A stretch of 64,000 nucleotides of DNA from VAZQ01 sp963758945 (GCA_963758945.1 CAVWXY010000021.1:62001-126000); one strand, 5' to 3'; positions 8,277 to 16,716 are shown, numbered from the stretch's first letter. Made by a program: numbers and translations. The notes: generated by a model from the letters alone, not told the origin.

Positions 8277-8624
8277 ATGAAATACCTGCTGCTGATCTAC
8301 GTCAACGAAGCGAACAGGCCGAGCGCGGACAACGCGGCGGTGGAGCGGATTTCCTCCGCCTATGAAGCCTATACCGAGGCGATGCAGAAGGCGGGCGTCA
8401 TCGTCGGCGGGGAGCGCCTGCGGCCGACCACCTCGGCGACCACGGTACGCGCCGCCGACGGCAAGACCCGGGTGCTCGACGGCCCCTATGCGGAGACCAA
8501 GGAGCAGCTCGGCGGCTTCTATATGATCGACGTGCCGGATCTCGACGCTGCGATTTCCTGGGCATCGCGCTGTCCCGGCGCCGCTCACGGCGCGATCGAG
8601 GTGCGGCCGATTTGGACCATGTAG
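8277..8624 (+). CDS. YCII/DGPF-domain protein, ECF sigma partner
   Basis: 115 residues of the YCII-related DGPF family. The N-terminal strand MKYLLLIYVNE, the signature LDGPYAETKEQLGGFYMIDV and the C-terminal GAIEVRPIW are all family hallmarks. These proteins are found next to ECF sigma factors of the ECF42 type; their biochemical role is not settled. The start at 8277 follows AAGGAG. The next gene begins within about 12 bp of the stop or overlaps it, so the two are co-transcribed. Confidence 0.9.
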   Translation: MKYLLLIYVNEANRPSADNAAVERISSAYEAYTEAMQKAGVIVGGERLRPTTSATTVRAADGKTRVLDGPYAETKEQLGGFYMIDVPDLDAAISWASRCPGAAHGAIEVRPIWTM

Positions 8625-8635
8625 ACGGCGCCCTG

Positions 8636-9898
8636 ATGCGGCGAGAGGACGACCAGCAGGCGCGTGCGGCCGCCGAAGCGGTGGCGCGTCGCAGCTACGG
8701 CAAGCTCGTCGCTTTTCTCGCGGCCCGCACGCGCGACGTCGCGGCGGCGGAGGATGCCTTGGCCGATGCCTTCGCCGCCGCCCTGGTCGATTGGCCCGTG
8801 GGCGGAATCCCGGACAGCCCGGAGGGCTGGCTGATGACGGTGGCGCGGCGCAAGCTGATCGACGCTGCGCGGCGGCGGCGCAGCGGCGAGGGCGCCGCGG
8901 ATCACTTGCGGCTGATGGTGGAGGAGTTGCACGCCGCGGCGGAAGGCGAGCCGCAGGTTCCCGACGAACGTCTCGCCTTGATGTTCGCTTGCACCCATCC
9001 TGCGGTCGAGCGCGGCATCCGCGCACCGCTAATGCTGCAAACCATTCTCGGGTTCGATGCCGCCGCCATCGCCTCGGCCTTCCTGGTCTCGCCTTCGACC
9101 ATGGGTCAGCGCCTGGCGCGCGCCAAGAACAAGATCAGACAGGCCGGCATTCCGTTCCGGGTACCCGAGCGTGCCGATCTCCGCGAGCGCCTCGACTCCG
9201 TGCTCGAGGCGATCTACGCCGCCTTCGCCGAAGGCTGGTCGGATCCCGCGGGTACCGAAATTCGGCGCCGCAATCTTGCCGAAGAAGGAATCTGGCTGGG
9301 GCGGCTGGTGGCCTCGCTGCTGCCGGACGAGCCGGAAGCGATCGGGCTGCTTGCGCTCATGCTCCATGCCGAAGCGCGCCGCGCTGCGCGCCGCAATGCG
9401 CGGGGCGAATACGTGCCGCTTGCGGAGCAGGATCCGGCCACCTGGGACGCGCAATTGATCGAGGAGGCCGAAGCGTTGCTGCTTCGCGCCAGCGTCATGG
9501 GCCGGATCGGCCGCTATCAGCTGGAAGCGGCGATACAATCGGCGCACGTGGTTCGCCGGCGCACCGGCAGCTCCGATTGGGCGGCGATCGAGCGGCTCTA
9601 TGACGCCCTGCTGACGGTCACGAATTCTCCCGTCGTGGCGATCAATCGAGCGATCGCCGTCGCCGAAACGCGCGGCCCCGCCGCCGGGCTCGCGGCGCTC
9701 GACGCCCTGGCGGAGGACGCGCGCCTTGCCGACTATCAGCCGTATTGGGCAGCGCGCGCCGGACTGCTGACGCGGACAGGCGACGTCGAGGGTGCCGACC
9801 GAGCCTACCGGCGGGCGATCGGCCTGGAATCCGACCCCGCAGTCCGGAGCTTCCTGCAGCAGCGCCGCGGGGCGTCGCGCGGCCCTAGTCCAATTTGA
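8636..9898 (+). CDS. ECF sigma factor with C-terminal helical extension (ECF42-like)
   Basis: About 420 residues. Region 2 is seen in KLVAFLAARTRDVAAAEDALADAFAAAL and GWLMTVARRKLIDAARRRR; region 4 in FDAAAIASAFLVSPSTMGQRLARAKNKIR. Beyond about residue 180 a long alpha-helical TPR-like extension replaces an anti-sigma factor as the likely control element, as described for ECF42 members. The start is uncertain: ATG 8636 is used here, but TTG 8612, overlapping the DGPF gene, would add eight residues. The 3' end overlaps the convergent tctC gene by 14 bp. No anti-sigma gene is present. Confidence 0.88.
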   Translation: MRREDDQQARAAAEAVARRSYGKLVAFLAARTRDVAAAEDALADAFAAALVDWPVGGIPDSPEGWLMTVARRKLIDAARRRRSGEGAADHLRLMVEELHAAAEGEPQVPDERLALMFACTHPAVERGIRAPLMLQTILGFDAAAIASAFLVSPSTMGQRLARAKNKIRQAGIPFRVPERADLRERLDSVLEAIYAAFAEGWSDPAGTEIRRRNLAEEGIWLGRLVASLLPDEPEAIGLLALMLHAEARRAARRNARGEYVPLAEQDPATWDAQLIEEAEALLLRASVMGRIGRYQLEAAIQSAHVVRRRTGSSDWAAIERLYDALLTVTNSPVVAINRAIAVAETRGPAAGLAALDALAEDARLADYQPYWAARAGLLTRTGDVEGADRAYRRAIGLESDPAVRSFLQQRRGASRGPSPI

Positions 9899-10883
9899 TG
9901 CTCGCGCTGTCCTTGAGGACCTTCGACCAGCGCGCCGTCTCGCTGCGGATGAATGCATCGAGCTCCGCCGGCGTGCGGCTGCCGACCGGCAGGATCCCGA
10001 CCTGCTCGAGCCTGGCGATCATGGCCGGATCGGCGTAGATGCTTGCAACCGCGCGATGGATCTTGTCGATGATCGGACGCGGCGTGCCGGCGGGCGCCAC
10101 CAGGGCGATCCAGGTGGAGCTTTCGTCGAGCCCGGGAAGGTCCGCGGCCACGCTGAGGCTCGGGAGATCGGGCAGGATGGGCAGCGGCCGGTTGCTGTAT
10201 TTGGCGAGCGCGCGATAGCGGCCGGCCTGGATCAGCGGCAGGCTCGTGCCGGTGCTGTCGAGGGCGAAGTCGACCGTCCCCGCGAGCACCGCCTGACCGA
10301 TCTCGGCGCTGCCTTTGAAAGGAACGAGCTGGACGTCGATACCGGCGGTGCGGGCGAACAGCAGAGCGCCCAGGCGCGACGTGATCGTGCCGGCGCCCAT
10401 ATTGAGCTTTCCGGGATTGGCCTTCGCCCTGGCGATCAGCTCCTGGATGGTCTTCGGCCCGTCGCTTCGCACCACGATGAGCGACATGTTCTTGGTCAAC
10501 AGCGTGATCGGCGCAAAATCCTTGAGCGGGTCGTAGGGCAGATTGGGCGTGACCAAGGGATTGATCACCATGGTCGTATCCATGGGCGCGAACAGCGTGT
10601 AGCCGTCGGGCGCCGCTCGCGCCGCCACCTGCGCCCCGATCGCGGTATTGCCACCGGCGCGGTTCTCGATCACGACCGGCTGACCCCAGTCCTGGCTCAT
10701 CCTCTGTCCGACGAAGCGTGCGATGAGGTCGGCCGGCCCACCAGGCGGGAACGGCACGATGAGGTGGATTGCGCGATCGGGATAAGCCTGGGCGTCGGCC
10801 TCGAGCGTGCCTTGCGTCGCCGCGGACCCCGGCAGGATCGCGATGGCGAAAGCGACGGCGGGAATGCGAGAGATGATGGACAT
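9885..10883 (-). CDS. Bug/TctC-family periplasmic solute-binding protein
   Basis: 332 residues with a signal peptide. Landmarks: IHLIVPFPPGGPADLIARFVGQ, VVIENRAGGNTAIGAQVAA, APDGYTLF, YDPLKDFAPITLL, KANPGKLNMGAGTITSRLG. It is second after another tctC gene (14-bp gap) in an operon that begins with the racemase-like gene at 12672. Its C-terminal codons overlap those of the convergent sigma factor gene. It resembles the paralogue at 1079-2092 (both have SYDPLKD or PYDPLKD and MSL or TSLL near residue 130), suggesting a shared origin. Confidence 0.92.
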   Translation of the reverse strand: MSIISRIPAVAFAIAILPGSAATQGTLEADAQAYPDRAIHLIVPFPPGGPADLIARFVGQRMSQDWGQPVVIENRAGGNTAIGAQVAARAAPDGYTLFAPMDTTMVINPLVTPNLPYDPLKDFAPITLLTKNMSLIVVRSDGPKTIQELIARAKANPGKLNMGAGTITSRLGALLFARTAGIDVQLVPFKGSAEIGQAVLAGTVDFALDSTGTSLPLIQAGRYRALAKYSNRPLPILPDLPSLSVAADLPGLDESSTWIALVAPAGTPRPIIDKIHRAVASIYADPAMIARLEQVGILPVGSRTPAELDAFIRSETARWSKVLKDSASIKLD

Positions 10884-10897
10884 GCGCGTCTCTGGAG

Positions 10898-11875
10898 CTA
10901 ATCCAGCTTCATTCCGATCGCCTGGATGACCTTGGCTCGGGTGTCGGCTTGCGCGCGGATGAAGGCGGCGAACTCCTCCGGCGAACGGCTGCTCGCGGGT
11001 TCGATCCCGGCGGCGAGCAGCTTCTCGCGCACGTCGGGCATGGCCAGCACTTTCCCGATCGAGCCGTGGAGCTTGTGCACCACGTCGCGCGGCGTGGCCG
11101 CTGGCGCGACAACGCTCTGCCAGATGCCGAGATCGTAGCCGGGGAAGGTCTCGGCGATGGCGGGGATTTCCGGGGCGAGCGACAGCCGTTGCGCACTCAC
11201 CAGCCCGAGGATCTTGACCTTCTTGTCGCGCCAGAGCGGCAGCGACACGTTGATGCTCTCCATCCCGAGCGGGATGTCGCCGGCGAGAATGCCGGTGATC
11301 TGTGTCGTCCCGCCACGATAAGGAACCATGGTGAAGTTGGTCCCGGCCATCATATTGAGCAGCCCGACATTGACCTGCGAGGTCGGCGTACTGATCCCGA
11401 TCTGAAAGGTGCCGGGCTTGGCCTTTTCCTGCTCCACCAGCTCCTTGATCGAATTGACCGGGATCTTGATGTTTCCCACCATGGCCGAGGGAACGAGCGC
11501 CACCAGCGACACCGGAGTGAAGTCACGGAACGGGTCGTAGGCGAGCTTGCTGTAGAGGAACGGATTCATCACCAGCGTGCCGTCGATCGCCATCAGCAGG
11601 GTGTAGCCGTCGGGACTGGCCTTGGCGACGGCCTGGGCGGCGATGATGGTGTTCGCCCCCGGCCGATTGTCGACGACAACTTGCTGGCCCAGATCCTCGC
11701 TCATTTTCTGACCGATGAGCCGGCCGAGGAAATCGGCGGGGCCGCCCGGGGCGAAGGGAACCACGAGCGTGATCTGTCGCGAAGGGTAGCTCTGGGCGCT
11801 CGCCGGCATCGCCGCCGAGACCAAGAGCGCGAAGCATGCCGCTGCGCCGGCCAGGCATCCCCGATGCATCTTCAT
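10898..11875 (-). CDS. Bug/TctC-family periplasmic solute-binding protein
   Basis: 325 residues. The ATG at 11875 follows AAAGGAAA and opens a signal peptide ending in PASAQS; the open frame extending to 12139 lies over the neighbouring racemase gene and is discarded. Landmarks: ITLVVPFAPGGPADFLGRLIGQ, VVVDNRPGANTIIAAQAVAK, SPDGYTLLMAIDGTLVMNP. The central part (FQIGISTPTSQVNVGLLN) departs from the usual KLNYGAG motif, so its ligand may differ from that of its neighbours. It lies between the racemase-like gene (29 bp upstream) and another receptor. Confidence 0.92.
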   Translation of the reverse strand: MKMHRGCLAGAAACFALLVSAAMPASAQSYPSRQITLVVPFAPGGPADFLGRLIGQKMSEDLGQQVVVDNRPGANTIIAAQAVAKASPDGYTLLMAIDGTLVMNPFLYSKLAYDPFRDFTPVSLVALVPSAMVGNIKIPVNSIKELVEQEKAKPGTFQIGISTPTSQVNVGLLNMMAGTNFTMVPYRGGTTQITGILAGDIPLGMESINVSLPLWRDKKVKILGLVSAQRLSLAPEIPAIAETFPGYDLGIWQSVVAPAATPRDVVHKLHGSIGKVLAMPDVREKLLAAGIEPASSRSPEEFAAFIRAQADTRAKVIQAIGMKLD

Positions 11876-11904
11876 GTTTCCTTTCTTCGCGGGCCGTCGC
11901 CCCA

Positions 11905-12672
11905 TCATTCCTCGACGTGCTGCATGAGCCGGCCGAGCTGCGGCATCGGCGGCAGCGGGCCGAGCGCCGACTTGAGCCGCCTGACGCAGCCCCAGAGCAC
12001 CGCCTGGTTGCTGTTGACCACCGGCTTGCCCAGCACGCGCTCGATGTCGGCGATCGCCTCGATCTGCGTCGTATTGGTACAGCTCAGGAAGATGCCGTCC
12101 GCGTCCGGCCGATCGTGCTTGCGCGCAAGCTCGGTCCATTCCCGCGGCGTGACCGCGGCGAATTGGAGCGGCTCGAGGGCGAGCGCGACGTCATGGACTA
12201 CGGCAAACCCGGTCGCCTGCAGGTAGCCGATGACGGCCTGGTTGCTCTTATATGGGCTGAGCAGGACGAGCCGGCGCAAGCCGAGCGCCTGCAATGCCTC
12301 GAGTACGAGCCGGCTCGTTGCCACCGCCTCGATGCCGGTTGCGTCCCGTACGATATCCAGAATGCGGCCCTCGCCCTGCGGACCCTGCGTCATCGAGGTA
12401 TCGGTGCAGTGGAAGACGATGAGATCGGGGGCGACGTCCGACAAGAGCCTTGCCGAGGTCGCGATCTCGTCGGCCATGGCCGCGAGCGGTCGCTTCCATG
12501 CTCCGGCGACGCGGGCGCGCGCGACATGCACGGCAAGACCGGGCGGCGCAAAGTGATTGAACTGCGGCTCGGTCATGCTGTTGACCGATGGAATGATCAT
12601 TCCGATCCGCGCCAGCGGCATCGGCAACGGGCTCTCGCGTCTTCGCTCCTCCAGCGCCGTGACGGCGGCCAT
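11905..12672 (-). CDS. Asp/Glu racemase superfamily enzyme (maleate isomerase-like)
   Basis: 255 residues from ATG 12672, which is preceded by GGGAGA. It is a distant paralogue of the enzyme at 5383-6123: same ARIGMIIPSVNSMTEPQ opening, catalytic cysteines C89 (VFHCTDTSM) and C198 (FLSCTNTTQ), and the NSNQAVLWGC motif near the end. Two cysteines point to isomerase or racemase chemistry rather than decarboxylation. It is the first gene of a minus-strand operon with two TctC receptors. The pairing with receptors mirrors the other operon, so the enzyme probably acts on an imported carboxylic acid. Confidence 0.85.
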   Translation of the reverse strand: MAAVTALEERRRESPLPMPLARIGMIIPSVNSMTEPQFNHFAPPGLAVHVARARVAGAWKRPLAAMADEIATSARLLSDVAPDLIVFHCTDTSMTQGPQGEGRILDIVRDATGIEAVATSRLVLEALQALGLRRLVLLSPYKSNQAVIGYLQATGFAVVHDVALALEPLQFAAVTPREWTELARKHDRPDADGIFLSCTNTTQIEAIADIERVLGKPVVNSNQAVLWGCVRRLKSALGPLPPMPQLGRLMQHVEE

Positions 12673-12827
12673 GATCGTCTCCCGAAATTGGTCGGCTATG
12701 GGACCGGCAATGTGGCAGGGACCCGAGGATAGTCGAGGCTGCGGCCGAGCGAAAGCTGGCGCCGACACCGGCAATTCTGGCATAACTCGCGGCCGTTCGG
12801 CACGCGGCTTCGAACGGCGAGGTGGCA

Positions 12828-13199
12828 ATGAACGGCACCGAAATCGACATGCGCATGTTCGCCCAGCGGGCAGGGGCGAACGTGACCTATCCCGCCGGCG
12901 GCATCGTGTTCAACAAGGGCGATCCGGGGTCCTGCATGTATGTCGTGCAGTCCGGCGCCATCGAGATGCTGATCGGCGACACGGTGATCGAGGTCTGCGG
13001 ACCCAACGAAGCGATCGGTTTCATGTCCATGCTCGATGGCGCGCCGAGGAGCGCGACCGCGCGTGTCAAGGAGGCGTGCGAGCTCTCGCTGATCGATCAG
13101 CGCAAGTTCCATTTCATGGTCGACGAGGTGCCGAACTTCGCGCTCTACATCATGGGCGCCATGGCGCGGCGCATCCGCGGCATGAGTCAGGCGATGTGA
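12828..13199 (+). CDS. Stand-alone cyclic nucleotide-binding domain protein
   Basis: About 123 residues forming one cNMP-binding beta barrel of the Crp/Fnr type: VTYPAGGIVFNKGDPGSCMYVVQSGAIEML, then GPNEAIGFMSMLDGAPRSATARV, the place of the phosphate-binding cassette. There is no helix-turn-helix after it, so it cannot act as a Crp-like DNA binder alone; it may be a regulatory subunit or sensor. ATG 12828 with GAGGTGG upstream is preferred over GTG 12822. It is divergent from the racemase operon and overlaps the convergent small gene by 13 bp. Confidence 0.82.
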   Translation: MNGTEIDMRMFAQRAGANVTYPAGGIVFNKGDPGSCMYVVQSGAIEMLIGDTVIEVCGPNEAIGFMSMLDGAPRSATARVKEACELSLIDQRKFHFMVDEVPNFALYIMGAMARRIRGMSQAM

Positions 13200-13396
13200 C
13201 GATCGCCGTCGGCACGGGGCCGGACCGGCCTGGCCAGGAAAGCGTCACGCACCGGCCAATGGTGCCATTGGCCGCAGGCCGGGCAAAGCGCGCGCACATT
13301 CTGCTGCCGGATGCGCAACAGCGTGCCGATCTCGCTCTCGACCCCGCTGTCGACCTCGCGTCCGGTCGTCGGGCAAATGAAGATGAGGTGCTCCAT
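13187..13396 (-). CDS. Small cysteine-containing protein, conserved hypothetical
   Basis: 69 residues from ATG 13396. The pattern MEHLIFICPTTGREVDSGVE followed by VRALCPACGQWHHW looks like a half zinc ribbon: one Cys-Pro near the start and a CPxC later. I recall similar short proteins in Bradyrhizobium-type genomes but cannot assign a function. Its 3' end overlaps the cyclic nucleotide-binding gene by 13 bp, tail to tail. Confidence 0.65.
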   Translation of the reverse strand: MEHLIFICPTTGREVDSGVESEIGTLLRIRQQNVRALCPACGQWHHWPVRDAFLARPVRPRADGDRHIA

Positions 13397-13557
13397 GGCC
13401 GCCTCTCGCCAACAGCATGACCTATCTTGATGTCGGTCCCATGACTCTGCCACACGCGATGGCTATGGCACCCATGCAGCGCAGGTAGATCACGCAATCG
13501 TGCGGTATCGCCCGCAAGCACGCACCGGACCGGGCAGCGCTTCGAACGGGGAATCGC

Positions 13558-14436
13558 TCACCCGCGCACGATGCGCAGGCGGGTCCCCCAGGGGTCGGTG
13601 GTTTCGGCGCCCGCCGAAGTAGCCGCGAGCTCGACGCCGGCTTGCGCGAGGCGTGCCGTCACCGCGTCGAAATCGCCGGCATCGGCGGTTTCGAGGGACA
13701 GCCAGGAGAGGCCGGCGCGGCTCTCGTCGCGCCGGCCGGCGCCGGCGCTGTGCCAGACATTGCCGGCAATGTGGTGATGGTAGCGCCCGGACGACATGAA
13801 GGTCGCGCCGTGCCGGCGGCGCGTGACGTCGAGGCCCAGCGCGTCCCGATAGAATGCTTCCGCGCGCGCAACGTCGCCGACGCGCAGATGCACGTGGCCG
13901 ATGCGCAGCCCGCCGGGCGCGCCCGGATAGGCGGCGGCGGGCGGGACTTCGCGCACGATATCTTCGATGTCGAGCGGATCGGTGGTCATTTTCAGGTCGC
14001 CGCGGCTCCACTGCCAGGTTTCCGCCGGGCGGTCGCAATAGACCTCGACGCCGTTGCCCTCGGGGTCGTCGAGATAGAACGCCTCGCTGACCGCGTGGTC
14101 GGAGGCGCCGGTCAGCGGCACCTTGTCGCGCGCCACGTGCAGGATCCAGCGCGCGAGATCCGCCCGCGTCGGCATGAGGAAAGCGGTGTGATAGAGGCCC
14201 GCGGTGCGTGTGTCGTCGGGCGTGGCGTCGGGCCGATGCTCGAGATGGACGAGGGGGATATCGCCGGCTCCGAGGATCGCGCCGTCCTTGCCGCGATCGA
14301 GCAGCGAGAGCCCGAGCACGTCGCCGTAAAAGCCGGCAAGCCGACCGAGATCACGCACCTTGAGGCCGATCGCGCCGATATGCAGCGGGGTACGGCTCGC
14401 GAAGGTGGGACTGGCGGAAGGGTTCGGGGCATCCAT
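13558..14436 (-). CDS. Two-domain VOC protein, CatE-type extradiol dioxygenase-like
   Basis: 292 residues with two vicinal-oxygen-chelate modules. Module 1 (about 17-137) carries H19 (PLHIGAIGLKV), H83 (LYHTAF) and E131 (GVEVYCD), a plausible metal triad. Module 2 (about 178-290) starts with IGHVHLRV and has a His cluster at 220-222, but its end (DPWGTRLRIV) lacks the usual acidic ligand. The layout matches CatE/YfiE-like catechol 2,3-dioxygenases or glyoxalase relatives. The substrate is not known. Monocistronic, divergent from gatC across 127 bp. Confidence 0.75.
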   Translation of the reverse strand: MDAPNPSASPTFASRTPLHIGAIGLKVRDLGRLAGFYGDVLGLSLLDRGKDGAILGAGDIPLVHLEHRPDATPDDTRTAGLYHTAFLMPTRADLARWILHVARDKVPLTGASDHAVSEAFYLDDPEGNGVEVYCDRPAETWQWSRGDLKMTTDPLDIEDIVREVPPAAAYPGAPGGLRIGHVHLRVGDVARAEAFYRDALGLDVTRRRHGATFMSSGRYHHHIAGNVWHSAGAGRRDESRAGLSWLSLETADAGDFDAVTARLAQAGVELAATSAGAETTDPWGTRLRIVRG

Positions 14437-14563
14437 GGCGGCTATATCGGCCTTTCCGGGCCTTTGCGCAATACGGCGGGCATCCGAGTTGTCGCCGCAA
14501 AAGCCGCTCTGCTATAGGCTCGCGGCATGCCGACCGCGCCTGGTCGGCCGCAGGAACGTTCCG

Positions 14564-14851
14564 ATGTCCGTCGACGCCGCCACCGTCCGCCGCATCGCCG
14601 ACCTCGCACGGATCGCGGTCGCCGAGGAGGAGATCGACGGGCTGCGGGTGGAGCTCAACGCCATTCTGGCCTTCGTCGAGCAGTTGTCGGAGGTCGCCGT
14701 CGAAGGCGTCGAGCCCATGACCTCGGTCACGGCCATGGAGATGAAGAAGCGCGCGGACGTGGTCACGGACGGCGGCATCCCCGACGACATCGTCAGGAAC
14801 GCGCCGGCGACGGAGGATCATTTCTTCGTCGTGCCGAAGGTGGTGGAATGA
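14564..14851 (+). CDS. gatC: Asp-tRNA(Asn)/Glu-tRNA(Gln) amidotransferase subunit C
   Basis: 95 residues: VDAATVRRIADLARIAV, the long helix ILAFVEQLSEV and the VEPMTSV motif are characteristic of GatC, the small clamp subunit that holds GatA and GatB together during transamidation of mischarged Glu-tRNA(Gln) or Asp-tRNA(Asn) in the cytoplasm. Start at ATG 14564. It is upstream of gatA with one small gene between; gatB is not in the window. Confidence 0.95.
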   Translation: MSVDAATVRRIADLARIAVAEEEIDGLRVELNAILAFVEQLSEVAVEGVEPMTSVTAMEMKKRADVVTDGGIPDDIVRNAPATEDHFFVVPKVVE

Positions 14852-14973
14852 GCCGCGCTGCCGCTCGTTCGATCATGCTCGGGCCGAGACCCGAGGACCC
14901 GACAGGGAGAAGGCCACGGAAGGCGTGGAAGGCCCGGCCAAGCCCGGCCCGGATGGCAGGATGAGAAACAGCC

Positions 14974-15210
14974 ATGTGCCTTGCCTGTGAAGAGCAGGAG
15001 TATTTCTTCCGCGTGTGGTGCGCAGGCTTCCTGGCGCGCGGCGAAATGCCTCCGGGCGTATCGGCGGAGGATTTGCAGGCGCTCGGACTGCCGCTCCCGA
15101 AGAACAAGGCCGAGGGCGGAGTCGGGCAGGAGTCTGCGAAGCAGGAGGACAAGGCTCAGCGTTCCGCGCCCGGTGCCGGCGCGTTTGTCTGCGACAGTCC
15201 CGACGAATGA
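14974..15210 (+). CDS. Small conserved hypothetical protein between gatC and gatA
   Basis: 78 residues beginning MCLACEEQEYFFRVW, with a CxxC at residues 2-5 and a third cysteine near the end (FVCDSPDE). The middle is low in complexity (Gly, Glu, Lys, Gln). Its stop overlaps the gatA start (ATGA), implying translational coupling. I recall proteins with the same MCLACE start beside gatA in related rhizobial genomes; no function is known to me. The 122 bp before it contain a GC-rich REP-like palindrome around 14930-14950. Confidence 0.65.
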   Translation: MCLACEEQEYFFRVWCAGFLARGEMPPGVSAEDLQALGLPLPKNKAEGGVGQESAKQEDKAQRSAPGAGAFVCDSPDE

Positions 15211-16682
15211 GCGAGCTCACGTCCCTGACGCTCGCCGACGCGCGCGACGGCCTTCGCCGTCGCGAATTCTCCGCCGCCGAGCTCGCCGAGGCGCATCTTG
15301 CCGCCATGGAGCAGGCGCGCGCGCTCAACGCCTATGTGCTGGAAACCCCGGACCGGGCGCGCGCCATGGCGGCGGCGGCGGATGCGCGGCTCGCGGCCGG
15401 TGCTGCGCGGCCGCTCGAAGGCCTCGCGCTCGGGATCAAGGACATGTTCGCGACCGAGGGCGTGCGCACCACGGCCTGCTCCCACATCCTCGACAACTTC
15501 GTGCCGACCTACGAGTCGACCGTGAGCGCCAACCTCTGGCGCGACGGCGCGGTCATGCTGGGCAAGCTCAACAACGACGAGTTCGCCATGGGCTCGTCGA
15601 ACGAGACCTCGTTCTTCGGCCCGGTGATTTCGCCGTGGCGACGAAAAGGAGCGAACACGCCGCTCGTGCCCGGCGGCTCCTCCGGCGGCTCGGCGGCGGC
15701 GGTGGCGGCCGGGCTCTGCCTCGGCGCCACCGGCACCGATACCGGCGGCTCCATCCGCCAGCCCGCGGCCTTCACCGGCATCGTCGGGATCAAGCCCACC
15801 TATGGCCGCTGCTCGCGCTGGGGGATCGTGGCGTTCGCGTCCTCGCTCGATCAGGCTGGGCCGTTCGCGCGCACGGTGCGCGACGCTGCCATCCTGCTCA
15901 CCTCCATGGCGGGGCACGATCCCAAGGACACGACCTCGGTCGACCGCCCCGTGCCCGCTTTCGAAGCGGCGGTCGGCAAGTCGATCAGAGGAATGAAGAT
16001 CGCCATCCCGAAGGAATACCGCATCGACGGCATGGCCGCGGAGATCGACGCGCTGTGGCAGCAGGGGGCGCGGTGGCTCGAGGCTGCCGGCACCGAAATC
16101 GTCGAGGTGTCGCTGCCGCACACCAAATACGCGCTGCCGGCCTATTACATCGTCGCGCCGGCCGAAGCCTCCTCCAATCTCGCGCGCTATGACGGCGTGC
16201 GCTACGGCCTGCGCGCCCCCGCGCGCGATGTCGTCGCCATGTACCAGCGCACGCGCGCGGAGGGTTTCGGCAAGGAGGTGCGCCGGCGCATCATGATCGG
16301 CACCTATGTGCTCTCGGCGGGATATTACGACGCCTATTACCTGCGGGCACAGAAGGTGCGCACGCTGATCAGACGGGACTTCGAAAACGTCTTCGCCGAG
16401 GGCGTGGATGCGATCCTCGCGCCCGCCACGCCCTCGGCCGCGTTCGGCATCGGCGAGAAGAGCGCAGCCGACCCGGTCGAGATGTATCTCAACGACGTTT
16501 TCACCGTGACGGTGAACATGGCGGGGCTGCCCGGCATTTCCGTTCCGGCGGGGCTGTCGTCCGAAGGGCTGCCGCTAGGGCTGCAGCTCATCGGCCGCCC
16601 GTTCGACGAGGAGACGCTGTTCTCGCTCGGCCGCGTGGTCGAGCAGGCGGCGGGGTGGTTCGCGCCGCAGCGGTGGTGGTAA
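15207..16682 (+). CDS. gatA: Asp-tRNA(Asn)/Glu-tRNA(Gln) amidotransferase subunit A
   Basis: 491 residues, the normal length. This is the amidase subunit that releases ammonia from glutamine. The Ser-cisSer-Lys centre is visible: Lys in LALGIKDMF, the GGSSGGSAAAVAAG loop with the cis-serine, and the nucleophilic Ser in GTDTGGSIRQPA. C-terminal ISVPAGLSSEGLPLGLQLIG is also typical. The start (ATG 15207) overlaps the stop of the small upstream gene by 4 bp. Confidence 0.96.
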   Translation: MSELTSLTLADARDGLRRREFSAAELAEAHLAAMEQARALNAYVLETPDRARAMAAAADARLAAGAARPLEGLALGIKDMFATEGVRTTACSHILDNFVPTYESTVSANLWRDGAVMLGKLNNDEFAMGSSNETSFFGPVISPWRRKGANTPLVPGGSSGGSAAAVAAGLCLGATGTDTGGSIRQPAAFTGIVGIKPTYGRCSRWGIVAFASSLDQAGPFARTVRDAAILLTSMAGHDPKDTTSVDRPVPAFEAAVGKSIRGMKIAIPKEYRIDGMAAEIDALWQQGARWLEAAGTEIVEVSLPHTKYALPAYYIVAPAEASSNLARYDGVRYGLRAPARDVVAMYQRTRAEGFGKEVRRRIMIGTYVLSAGYYDAYYLRAQKVRTLIRRDFENVFAEGVDAILAPATPSAAFGIGEKSAADPVEMYLNDVFTVTVNMAGLPGISVPAGLSSEGLPLGLQLIGRPFDEETLFSLGRVVEQAAGWFAPQRWW

Positions 16683-16716
16683 TTGCCTATCGATCGATGT
16701 TCGCGGTCATCATGTG

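Noticed and set aside
12139..12828. Upstream extensions of the tctC frame (to 12139) and the racemase frame (to 12828)
   Set aside because: The first lies over the racemase gene, the second has no signal or domain; both true starts have ribosome-binding sites further in.
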